In this document: positions 1 through 7,379 of the stretch, in pieces | Layout: each line of letters starts with the position of its first letter | Numbering within the stretch: position 1 is the first letter of the stretch | From: Streptomyces sp. NBC_01231 | GTDB taxonomy: Bacteria; Actinomycetota; Actinomycetes; Streptomycetales; Streptomycetaceae | Assembly (NCBI GenBank): GCA_035999765.1 | Contig: CP108521.1 | Span: 6,324,001-6,388,000 of the forward strand | Length of the DNA stretch: 64,000 nucleotides | Direction of reading: 5' to 3' | Translations under genes and position numbers: made by a program | The notes under the pieces: generated by a model | What the model was told of the DNA's origin: nothing | Seen by the model: the letters and a program-made list of their open reading frames with translations, nothing else | Database searches by the model: none

Positions 1-1388
1 TGGAGCCGTGCGGACCGCACCTGCGCCGTGGCCTGAGCGACGCGTTGCGGGAGGCGGTCCGCTCCGGCCGGCTGGCCCCCGGCACCCGACTGCCCTCCTC
101 CCGTGCGCTCGCCGCCGACCTGGGCATCGCCCGCAACACGGTCGCCGACGCGTACGCCGAACTGGTCGCCGAGGGCTGGCTGACCGCCCGGCAGGGCTCG
201 GGCACACGGGCCGCCGCGGGGGTGGTGCCTCGCACGCCCCCGGGGCAGCGGAAGGGGACGGTCGTACCGTCGAGCGGTGCGGCACGCCGTCCCCGCGAGG
301 ACGCCCGGTGCGCGTACGACCTGCGTCCCGGCTTCCCCGACCTCGCCTCCTTCCCGCGTACGGAGTGGCTCAAGGCCGCACGCCGCGCCCTGACCGCGGC
401 CCCGAACGACGCCTTCGGCTACGGCGACCCTCGCGGCCGTGCGGAGCTGCGTGCCGCGCTCGCCGGATACCTGGCCCGGGCGCGGGGAGTGCGCGCCGAC
501 CCGGAGCGGATCGTGGTGTGCGCCGGGATCTCCCACGGCCTGAAGCTGCTCGGCGCGGTCCTGCGGACGCGCGGGGTCCGCACGGTCGCCGTCGAGTCGT
601 ACGGCCTCGGCGCACACTGGAGGTTTCTGGGCGGCGCCGGCCTGCGCACCGCCCCGCTGCCCTTCGACCGGTGGGGCACGGACCCCGGGGAGGCGGCCGA
701 CGCGGGCGCCGTCCTGCTCACCCCCGCCCACCAGTTCCCCATGGGCGTGCCCCTGCACAGCGACCGGCGCGCCGTCGTCGTCGACTGGGCGCGGCGCACC
801 GGCGGCCTGGTCCTGGAGGACGACTACGACGGCGAGTTCCGCTACGACCGCCAGCCCGTGGGCGCCCTCCAGGACCTGGACCCCGACCGTGTGGTCCACC
901 TGGGCACCGCGAGCAAGTCCCTCGCCCCGGGCCTGCGACTGGCGTGGATGGTGCTGCCGCCCGGGCTCGCCGAGGAGATCACGGAGGCGAAGGGCCGCAT
1001 CGACACGTGCGGGGTGACGGACCAGTTGACGCTGGCCGAGTTCATCACGTCGGGGGCCTACGACCGTCACGTCCGCTCGGCACGTCTTCGCTACCGCCGC
1101 CGCCGTGACGCCCTGGTGGTCGCGCTCGCCGCCCGCGCCCCCGAGGTGCACGCCACCGGCATCGCGGCCGGCCTGCACGCCGTCCTGCGGCTGCCGCCCG
1201 GCAGCGAGCAGTCGGTCGTCCAGGCGGCCGCCTGGCAGGGCCTGGCGGTCCACGGCCTCGCCCGCTACCGCCACCCCGACGCGATCGACGAGCAGCCCAT
1301 GGACGCTCTCGTCGTCGGGTACGGGACACCGCCGGACCACGCGTGGTCGGGGGCACTGGACGCTTTGTGCGCGACCCTTCCCGGATAA
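1..1388 (+). CDS. MocR/PdxR-type transcriptional regulator, 5' end outside window
   Basis: A GntR-type winged helix is fused to a fold-type I aminotransferase-like domain. The reading frame is open to the left edge (first full codon at base 3), so the true start is upstream; the TTG at 45 is internal. About 461 residues are visible. The helix-turn-helix segment (LPSSRALAADLGIARNTV) is followed by a linker and the PLP domain, with EDDYDGEFRY and the lysine-bearing SKSLAPGLR segment that would hold PLP. Family members sense PLP or an amino compound and control PLP-related or transport genes. The next gene on the same strand is an AhpD-like protein 48 bases downstream, a possible target. The specific ligand cannot be read from the sequence. 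Confidence 0.88.
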   Translation, partial: EPCGPHLRRGLSDALREAVRSGRLAPGTRLPSSRALAADLGIARNTVADAYAELVAEGWLTARQGSGTRAAAGVVPRTPPGQRKGTVVPSSGAARRPREDARCAYDLRPGFPDLASFPRTEWLKAARRALTAAPNDAFGYGDPRGRAELRAALAGYLARARGVRADPERIVVCAGISHGLKLLGAVLRTRGVRTVAVESYGLGAHWRFLGGAGLRTAPLPFDRWGTDPGEAADAGAVLLTPAHQFPMGVPLHSDRRAVVVDWARRTGGLVLEDDYDGEFRYDRQPVGALQDLDPDRVVHLGTASKSLAPGLRLAWMVLPPGLAEEITEAKGRIDTCGVTDQLTLAEFITSGAYDRHVRSARLRYRRRRDALVVALAARAPEVHATGIAAGLHAVLRLPPGSEQSVVQAAAWQGLAVHGLARYRHPDAIDEQPMDALVVGYGTPPDHAWSGALDALCATLPG

Positions 1389-1436
1389 TCGCTGGTTTCC
1401 CATTCCGGAGCGCGGTTCGGCGGATAGAGTCGCCCC

Positions 1437-1928
1437 ATGAGTAATATCGATGCGGTATCCCGTGTGGCGCTGAAGAAGATTACCCCCGACGTCTCCGCCG
1501 CAATGGGCGCCCTGCACGGCGCCGCCGTTTCCGCGGCTCAGGACGCAAAGGTCGAACCTGAAATCCTGGAACTGATCAGGATCCGCGCCTCACAGCTCAA
1601 CGGCTGCGCGTTCTGCCTCGACATGCACACCAAGGACGCCCGCGCCCAGGGGGAGACCGAGCAGCGGATCTACGCGCTCAACGCCTGGCGGGAAACCCCC
1701 TTCTTCTCCGGACGCGAGCGCGCCGCGCTGGCGTTGACCGAGGCGGTGACGCTGGTGCACGACGGCCACGTCCCGGACGCGGTCTACGCCGAGGCCGCCA
1801 AGGTCTTCGACGAGGAGCAGATCGCCGCACTGATCTGGGCGGCCACCGTCATCAACGCCTACAACCGGATCGCGATCGCGACCCGTATGGCGCCGGGGGC
1901 TTATCAGCCGGTGCAGAAGAAGAACTGA
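1437..1928 (+). CDS. Carboxymuconolactone decarboxylase / AhpD-like protein
   Basis: A 163-residue all-helical protein of the AhpD/CMD superfamily. It has the redox signature Cys57-x2-Cys60-x3-His64 (NGCAFCLDMH), which in AhpD reduces peroxides through a disulfide relay, so a peroxidase or thiol-reductase role is more likely than ring-lactone decarboxylation. The ATG at 1437 has no clear ribosome-binding site. A TAGAGT hexamer at 1424-1429, just before it, could be a -10 box giving a leaderless or nearly leaderless message. It lies in the same orientation as the MocR regulator and faces the lyase gene on the other strand across a hairpin. Function beyond the superfamily is unknown. Confidence 0.85.
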   Translation: MSNIDAVSRVALKKITPDVSAAMGALHGAAVSAAQDAKVEPEILELIRIRASQLNGCAFCLDMHTKDARAQGETEQRIYALNAWRETPFFSGRERAALALTEAVTLVHDGHVPDAVYAEAAKVFDEEQIAALIWAATVINAYNRIAIATRMAPGAYQPVQKKN

Positions 1929-1963
1929 ATTCGGACGGCTTTTACTGATTCGGGCAGCTTTTA

Positions 1964-2016
1964 TGGCGCCGGGTCGAATGGGATGCAGGAATATGGGCCC
2001 CATTCGGTCCGGCGCA
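1964..2016. terminator. Bidirectional hairpin between convergent genes
   Basis: Two stacked arms face each other: GCGCCGG pairs with CCGGCGC, and inside them CGAATGGG (1975-1982) pairs with CCCATTCG (1999-2006), with a symmetrical GT/GT internal loop. It sits between the ends of the AhpD-like gene and the lyase gene and could stop transcription from both sides. There is no U-tract, as is usual in Streptomyces. Confidence 0.55.
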
Positions 2017-2037
2017 TGTCGTGGCGGAGTCGGGAAT

Positions 2038-2868
2038 TCAGCGATCCGGCAGCGGCTCCATGATGTCGTCCAGCCATGTCCGCCATTGCGGGGCCCGCAC
2101 CGCCGGTGCCGCTTCCATCGGCCGTGCCGTCCAGCCCGTCACGGGCCGGATGCCGTGCAGAGCGTTCACCAGCCAGACCTCACGCCCGTCCAGTTCGGCG
2201 ACGGCCCGCTCGCGGTGGGCGACGCGGGTGCCGGTGCGCGCGGCGCGTTCCTGGATGAGTCCGACGGTGATCCCGGGCAGGACGGGCAGCCGTGGCGGGG
2301 GCAGGCACAGGGTGTCGTCCTCCCACCACAGCACGCTGGCGGTGGCCGCCTCCAGCACCACTCCGGAGTGCGCGATCAGCACCGCCTCCTCCGCGCCCTC
2401 GCCGGACGCCCGCCGCCGGATCCGGGCCAGCGCGTCCAGGTCCGGGCCCTTGCGGCGGGGGACGGTCCGCGGATCGGACTGCCCGGCCGCCCACACCCGT
2501 ATCCCGGAGCCGAGCGGCGGCGCGTGCCGCAGTAGCAGCCGCAACTCCAGGGAACCGGCGGCCAGTTCGACGCGCGGGAACCACTCACCGGTACGCGGCA
2601 GGGCCGCCGTCATGTCCTGCCAGAACTCCACGAGCCGGCGCAACGGCGGCCCGCCGCACTCGCCGCACGCCCGCAGGAACCGCTCCCGGTGCCGCTCGAA
2701 GCCCCGCACGCGCCCGTCCCGCACCAGCCAGGAGTCCGCGACGAGCAACCGCCCCCCGACCGCCGCCCCTGCCGCCGCGGCCCCCGGTGTCGGCCCACCG
2801 GCCGCCGCCAGCCCATCGCCGGGCGTCCACCGCAACAGCCCTTCCGCAACAGCCGGTGGTGTCACCAC
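2038..2868 (-). CDS. Class IV aminotransferase, 4-amino-4-deoxychorismate lyase-like (PabC type)
   Basis: About 276 residues, last gene of the six-gene minus-strand cluster. PabC-type enzymes use PLP to cleave aminodeoxychorismate to p-aminobenzoate and pyruvate. The class IV signature is visible: a candidate PLP lysine in RRKGPDLDALARIRRRA, then EEAVLIAHSGVVLEA with a glutamate at the usual place, and the LPGIT motif. I place the start at GTG 2868 because GAGGAGGGG lies just upstream; a GTG at 2916 would overlap the monooxygenase and lacks a leader. The preceding gene ends 10 bases away, so the two are probably cotranscribed. Branched-chain or D-amino-acid aminotransferase activity cannot be excluded, but the fused ADC synthase nearby makes the PABA reading the best one. 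Confidence 0.8.
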   Translation of the reverse strand: MVTPPAVAEGLLRWTPGDGLAAAGGPTPGAAAAGAAVGGRLLVADSWLVRDGRVRGFERHRERFLRACGECGGPPLRRLVEFWQDMTAALPRTGEWFPRVELAAGSLELRLLLRHAPPLGSGIRVWAAGQSDPRTVPRRKGPDLDALARIRRRASGEGAEEAVLIAHSGVVLEAATASVLWWEDDTLCLPPPRLPVLPGITVGLIQERAARTGTRVAHRERAVAELDGREVWLVNALHGIRPVTGWTARPMEAAPAVRAPQWRTWLDDIMEPLPDR

Positions 2869-2878
2869 GATCCCCTCC

Positions 2879-4123
2879 TCAGTACGTGCCGCGGGCCACC
2901 ACCGGCGCCCCGCCACGCGGCCCGTAGGGCGCGTGTTCCAACCATGATCCGCACCACGGCAGCATCGGCGCGAGGGCCGCGGCCGTCCGCTGCTTCACCC
3001 GGACGATCCGCCGTTGTGGCCGCAGATGGTCCAGCGCCTCCCCTGCTGCCGCGCTGTTGAACAGGGCCGCCGCCCGCCGCACCGCGGCGAACTCGGCGAC
3101 CGGCCCCGCTGCCCCCACTGTCCCTGCCGTCTCCGCCGTCTCCGCCGTCTCCGCCGTCTCCGCGGCGACGATCCCCTCGGCCGTCGCGACGGCCTGCGCT
3201 GCCGCCGCCGCGTCCGCGATCCCGCTGTTCATGCCCCGCGCCCCGAACGGCGGGAAGAGATGCGCCGCCTCCCCGACCAACAGCACCCTCCCGTGCGGGT
3301 CGGTGAACGAGGCCGCGACCTTGCGCAGAAAGCGGTACGTCGACACCCACAGGACCTGCTCGGCGTACCCGTCGCCCACGACCGACGGCAGCCACCGGCG
3401 TACGGCCTCCGCACTGCCGTACTCCTCCTCCCGGTCGTCGTCCCGGCACTGCAGGTCGACCTGGAAGCCCCCGGTGAACGGCACCCGCATCACACTGCGC
3501 CCGCCCACCCTCGGATGCTCGTAGTGGAAGACCCGCTCCACCGGCATCTCGGCGCCCGGGATGTCGGCGATGTCGACGACCACGTGGAAGCCCTCACCGC
3601 GGCTGCCCTCCATGGCGATGCCCAGCGCGCCGCGGAGCGTGGAGCGGGCCCCGTCGGCGGCGATCGCGTACGCGCCGGTCCACACCCGTCCGTCCTCGCC
3701 GGTGATCCGGACCCCGGTCGCCGTGGAGCGCACGTCCGTCACGCGGGCGTCCCACACGAACTCCACCCCGGCCCGCTCGCAGGCGGCCCGCAGGAAGCGC
3801 TCGGTGTCCACCTGGCGCAGGCTGGTGAAGGGCGGGGTTCCCGACGGGGGCGGATAGGTCCGGGAGTACACCTCGCGGCCCCGGTAGAGGGTGCGCCGGG
3901 TGTTCCAGGTCTGCCCGTACCCGGTGATCTCCTCGGCGAGCCCCGGCTGCATCCCGTCGAGCAGGCGGAGGGTCTCCCGGTGCACGAACAGGGCCCGGCT
4001 GCCCGGACGTTCACGGTCCTTCGGGTCGGCCTCCAGCAGGACGACCGGCAGCCCGTGCCCCCGCAGAGCGAGGGCCGCCGACAGTCCCACGGGGCCGGCG
4101 CCGACGACCAGGACGGGGTTCAT
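2879..4123 (-). CDS. FAD-dependent monooxygenase (group A flavoprotein hydroxylase family)
   Basis: A 414-residue flavoprotein related to p-hydroxybenzoate hydroxylases. It starts with the Rossmann fingerprint VVGAGPVGLSAALALRGHG, followed by the substrate-side AIAADGARSTLRG (DG motif) and VLLVGEAAHLFPPFGARG. The last normally reads GDAAH, so Glu285 replaces the aspartate that contacts the FAD ribose. The ATG at 4123 overlaps the stop of the upstream ligase by four bases (ATGA), suggesting coupled translation. A run of four near-identical 9-bp units (about 3123-3158) encodes an Ala-Glu-Thr repeat near residue 330. In this setting an aromatic or arylamine substrate is likely, perhaps a p-aminobenzoyl compound, but that is inference. 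Confidence 0.85.
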   Translation of the reverse strand: MNPVLVVGAGPVGLSAALALRGHGLPVVLLEADPKDRERPGSRALFVHRETLRLLDGMQPGLAEEITGYGQTWNTRRTLYRGREVYSRTYPPPSGTPPFTSLRQVDTERFLRAACERAGVEFVWDARVTDVRSTATGVRITGEDGRVWTGAYAIAADGARSTLRGALGIAMEGSRGEGFHVVVDIADIPGAEMPVERVFHYEHPRVGGRSVMRVPFTGGFQVDLQCRDDDREEEYGSAEAVRRWLPSVVGDGYAEQVLWVSTYRFLRKVAASFTDPHGRVLLVGEAAHLFPPFGARGMNSGIADAAAAAQAVATAEGIVAAETAETAETAETAGTVGAAGPVAEFAAVRRAAALFNSAAAGEALDHLRPQRRIVRVKQRTAAALAPMLPWCGSWLEHAPYGPRGGAPVVARGTY

Positions 4124-5700
4124 GTGCGCGCGCCCTCCGCCAGCATGCGGGTGATCTCCACCCGCTTCACCTTCCAGGTGGCGGTCATCGGCAGTTCCTC
4201 GAACCGCCACTGCCGCGGCTCGGCCATCGCGGGCAGGTCGGCCGTGGCCTCCCGCCAGCGCTCCGGATCCAGCGGTCGTTCGCCCCGCACGCACACCACC
4301 GGCACCGGCTCGCGGTCCGCCCCGGGCACGATGACGACCTCGCGCAGTTCCTCCAGCCGGTCCATCAGTGCGTCCTCGACCTCCAGATTGCTGTGCACGG
4401 CGTCGATCTGGTCGACCTCACGGTCGATCAGATGCAGGGTGCCCAGGCGGCTGCGGTACCCCATGTCGCCCATCTGCCACCAACCGCGGTCGAGTTGACG
4501 TTCGTACTGCTCCCGGGCCCCGAGGTAGGTGAGGATGCGGCCCCGGGTGCGGGCCTCGATCCGGCCGGCCGTGCCGGGCGCCGCCCGCCTCCCGTGGGCG
4601 TCGGTGACCCGGACACGGGTGAAGCCGGGGATCCCGATCCCGACCCGGCGGCCGTCCGCGCGGGCGACGCTGCGCCGGGTGAACCACTGGAACGCCACCG
4701 GCCCCGTCTCGCTCTGCCCGTACAGCTGGACCAGCCAGGGCGTACGCCGCTTCGAGGCGTCAAGGAGCCGCCGTACGGTCCGAGGGTGGATCGCGTCGAA
4801 CGTGGAGCCGTACGCCTTGACCCTGGACAGCGGCGCGCCGGGCGCGTCGGCCAGCTCCTCCCACAGCACGAAGGTGTTGGGGTGCGTCTCGACGATCCCG
4901 GGCCGGTGCCGGACCAGCAGCGGCGCCACCCGCGCCGGCTCCGGGTCGGTGATCAGTACCAGCGGGCTGCCGAAGTGCAGCAGGACACCGAGCAGATGGT
5001 AGAAGCGCGAGTGCACGAACGACATGTGCAGGGCCGCCGTCTCGCCACGGGTCGGCCAGCCCATCGCCTGCTGCGGTACGAGGCGGTTCCACATGGTGTT
5101 CGCACAGTGCACGGCGAGCTTGGGAACGCCGGTGGTGCCCGAGCTGTGGGTGATCAGGGCGGGTTCCCGCGGGTGGAGCCGTACCGGTGCGGGCGGCAAA
5201 CTACCCGCGTACTTCTCCAGCGGCTCGGCACCGGGCGCGTCGTCCACGGACAGGGTCCGCCGTACGTGCGCGGACACGTCGACGTCCTGGAGCGGGCCGT
5301 CCAGTTTCGCCCGGTCGGTGATCAGCCAGGGCCGCCGCAGCCGCGCCAGCAACTGCCCCACGACGGGACCGGCGAGACCGGGCGAGAGCAGCGCCGGGAC
5401 CGCGCCGATACGGGAGATCGCGCAGGTCAGCAGCATGATGTCGACGTTGTCCGTCTTGTGTACGACCACTTGCTCGGAGGGCCGTACGCCCGCCTCCCAC
5501 AACCGTCCCGACAGCTCCTCCACCACGTCGGCCAGCATCGGGTAGCTCAGGTCGACGCCGAGGGACGGGTTGACGTCCAGCGGCCGGTCCAGGGTGACGA
5601 ACACGGCCCCGTGCCGGTCTGCCGCCCGCCGGAACACCGGGCCGAGATAGAACCCCCGGTCACCGAGGAGCGGTTGGGCGAGGAGACGTTGTTCGGGCAT
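4120..5700 (-). CDS. Class I adenylate-forming acyl-CoA/aryl ligase
   Basis: A 526-residue ANL-superfamily enzyme that should activate a carboxylate as an acyl-AMP and pass it to CoA or another nucleophile. The P-loop reads THSSGTTGVPK, the A5 region is YGQSETGP, the hinge is RGWWQMGDMGYR, and the C-terminal catalytic lysine sits in TATWKVKR. I chose ATG 5700 because AAAGGAAGG lies at the right distance. An in-frame ATG at 5721 follows the upstream stop by two bases and is the alternative. It differs clearly from the benzoate-CoA-ligase-like neighbour, so it probably takes a different acid. No carrier-protein gene is present in the cluster, so CoA or a small amine or alcohol is the likely acceptor. 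Confidence 0.82.
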   Translation of the reverse strand: MPEQRLLAQPLLGDRGFYLGPVFRRAADRHGAVFVTLDRPLDVNPSLGVDLSYPMLADVVEELSGRLWEAGVRPSEQVVVHKTDNVDIMLLTCAISRIGAVPALLSPGLAGPVVGQLLARLRRPWLITDRAKLDGPLQDVDVSAHVRRTLSVDDAPGAEPLEKYAGSLPPAPVRLHPREPALITHSSGTTGVPKLAVHCANTMWNRLVPQQAMGWPTRGETAALHMSFVHSRFYHLLGVLLHFGSPLVLITDPEPARVAPLLVRHRPGIVETHPNTFVLWEELADAPGAPLSRVKAYGSTFDAIHPRTVRRLLDASKRRTPWLVQLYGQSETGPVAFQWFTRRSVARADGRRVGIGIPGFTRVRVTDAHGRRAAPGTAGRIEARTRGRILTYLGAREQYERQLDRGWWQMGDMGYRSRLGTLHLIDREVDQIDAVHSNLEVEDALMDRLEELREVVIVPGADREPVPVVCVRGERPLDPERWREATADLPAMAEPRQWRFEELPMTATWKVKRVEITRMLAEGART

Positions 5701-5723
5701 GGCGCCCTTCCTTTCAGCCATGG

Positions 5724-7379
5724 TCACCACGCGCCCCTGCGGACCAGATGACGGCGGAGCTTTCCGGTCGGGGTGCGCGGCAGTGAGGGCACGAAGCTGA
5801 CACTGCGGGGGACCTTGAAGGCGGCCAGGTGCTCCCGCGTCAGCCGGATCAGGTCGTCCTCCAGGCCGGTCGGCAGCGGTGCGACGGGGACGACGAAGGC
5901 GCGCAGCCGGCTGACTCCCTGCCCGTCCCTGACCGCCGCGACCGCGACCTCCCGGACCGCCGGATGGGTGAGCAGCACCGACTCCACCTCGAGCGGCGAG
6001 ACCGTGATGCCGCCGACCATCTCCATGTCGTCGGCTCGGCCCAGGTGCCGGAAGGTGCCGTCCGGTTCGCGGCACGCCCGGTCACGGGTGGCCAGCCAGC
6101 CGCCGACCAGGGCCCGGCCCGTCTCCTCGGGCCGGTTCAGGTAACCGGGGGTCACCGTCGGCCCGCGCACCCACAGTTCGCCCTCCTCCCCGTCCGGAAC
6201 CGGATGCCCGTCACGGTCGCGCAGCTCCACCTCGAAGCCGGGTACCGGACGGCCGACGGTGCCCGGGTGGTTGTGCTCGAAGCTGTTGGCGCAGAACGCG
6301 TGCCCCGCCTCGGTGGAGCCGATCTGCTCCAGCACCGGCGCGCCGAGCAACGCGGCGACCTGGCTGCCGAGCCCCGCCGGCAGGCCCTCGCCGGCCGACA
6401 CCGCGGTGCGCACCGAGGCGAAGCAGGCCTCGTGCCCGCTGCCCCGGTCGGCCACCAGGGCGGCGTACGCGGACGGCACGGAGTACAGCAGGGTCACCCG
6501 GTGCCGGGCCACGAGCTCGTCGACGGCGGCCGGGGTCGGACGCCGGTCCACCAGGACGGCCGACGAGCCCGAGAAGAGCGGGAAGACGAAGGCGTTGCCG
6601 AACCCGTAGGCGAAGTACAGCTTCGACACCGACAGGGTGACGTCGTCCTGCGTGATCCGCAGCAGCCGCCGGCCGATCAGGTCGTGGTACGTCCGCGGAT
6701 CGCCGTGCCCGTGCGGCACCCCCTTGGGGCGACCGGTGGTGCCGGACGTGTACTGGACGTACAGCGGGGTGTGCGTGTCCACCGGGTGCGCGTCGGCCGG
6801 CTCGGCGGTGGGCGTGAGCGCGAGCAGCTGGTCGGCGCCGAGCCGCGCCCGGTCGCCGAAGCGGCGCTCCAGCCCCGGCCCGGTCACGCACAGCACGGCC
6901 TCGGTGTCCTCGGCCATGAACGCGTGCTCGGCCGCGGGCAGTTCCGGGTTGGCGAGCACCGCCACGGCCCCGAGGCGGGCGGCGGCGAGGAAGGCCGTCA
7001 CCCAGGCGATCCCGTCCGGCAGGGCGAGCAGCACCCGGTCGCCGGGGCGCACACCGTGCCCGGCGAGCACGGTGGCCGCGCGGGCCGCCAGAGCGTGCAC
7101 CTCGCCGTGGGTCCAGACCCGGTGGCCCTGGTGGAAGGCGGCCCGGCCGGTCCAGCCGCGCCGCTCGGCGAGCGCGGCGAGATGCGCCGCGAGGTTGCCG
7201 GGGGCGCCCGCGTCGGCCGGGGCGGGCGCGGGCCGGGGGGTCGTGGCTTGGGGGGCCGTGGTTGGGGAGGTCGTGGTTGGGGTGGTCGTGCTGTGGGTGG
7301 TCGTGGTTTTAGGGGTCGTGGTTTGTGACGTCGTCGTCACCGCACGGGCTGTGCCGTGCCGGTCCGCGGCGGTCTTCAT
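5724..7379 (-). CDS. Benzoate-CoA-ligase family acyl-CoA synthetase with Thr-rich N-terminal tail
   Basis: 551 residues. The core matches benzoate-CoA ligases: P-loop VQYTSGTTGRPKG, the family-typical stretch SKLYFAYGFGNAFVFPLFSG, A5 region IGSTEAGHAF and terminal lysine in RTPTGKLRRH. These enzymes make aryl-CoA from benzoate-type acids, so p-aminobenzoate produced by the flanking ADC synthase and lyase is a natural candidate. The ATG at 7379 overlaps the stop of the synthase gene (ATGA). Residues about 13-55 are almost only Thr, Pro, Ser and Ala (bases about 7212-7345), a repetitive tail not expected in the family. It may be an expanded simple sequence with no catalytic role. Confidence 0.84.
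   Translation of the reverse strand: MKTAADRHGTARAVTTTSQTTTPKTTTTHSTTTPTTTSPTTAPQATTPRPAPAPADAGAPGNLAAHLAALAERRGWTGRAAFHQGHRVWTHGEVHALAARAATVLAGHGVRPGDRVLLALPDGIAWVTAFLAAARLGAVAVLANPELPAAEHAFMAEDTEAVLCVTGPGLERRFGDRARLGADQLLALTPTAEPADAHPVDTHTPLYVQYTSGTTGRPKGVPHGHGDPRTYHDLIGRRLLRITQDDVTLSVSKLYFAYGFGNAFVFPLFSGSSAVLVDRRPTPAAVDELVARHRVTLLYSVPSAYAALVADRGSGHEACFASVRTAVSAGEGLPAGLGSQVAALLGAPVLEQIGSTEAGHAFCANSFEHNHPGTVGRPVPGFEVELRDRDGHPVPDGEEGELWVRGPTVTPGYLNRPEETGRALVGGWLATRDRACREPDGTFRHLGRADDMEMVGGITVSPLEVESVLLTHPAVREVAVAAVRDGQGVSRLRAFVVPVAPLPTGLEDDLIRLTREHLAAFKVPRSVSFVPSLPRTPTGKLRRHLVRRGAW

Noticed and set aside
8..1108. Plus-strand Arg/Pro-rich frame at the left edge
   Set aside because: It is a frame-shifted shadow of the MocR regulator with no protein-like features.
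4393..5751. Plus-strand frame of about 452 codons antisense to the acyl ligase
   Set aside because: No motif, no leader, and the minus-strand ligase has all ANL motifs and operon overlaps.
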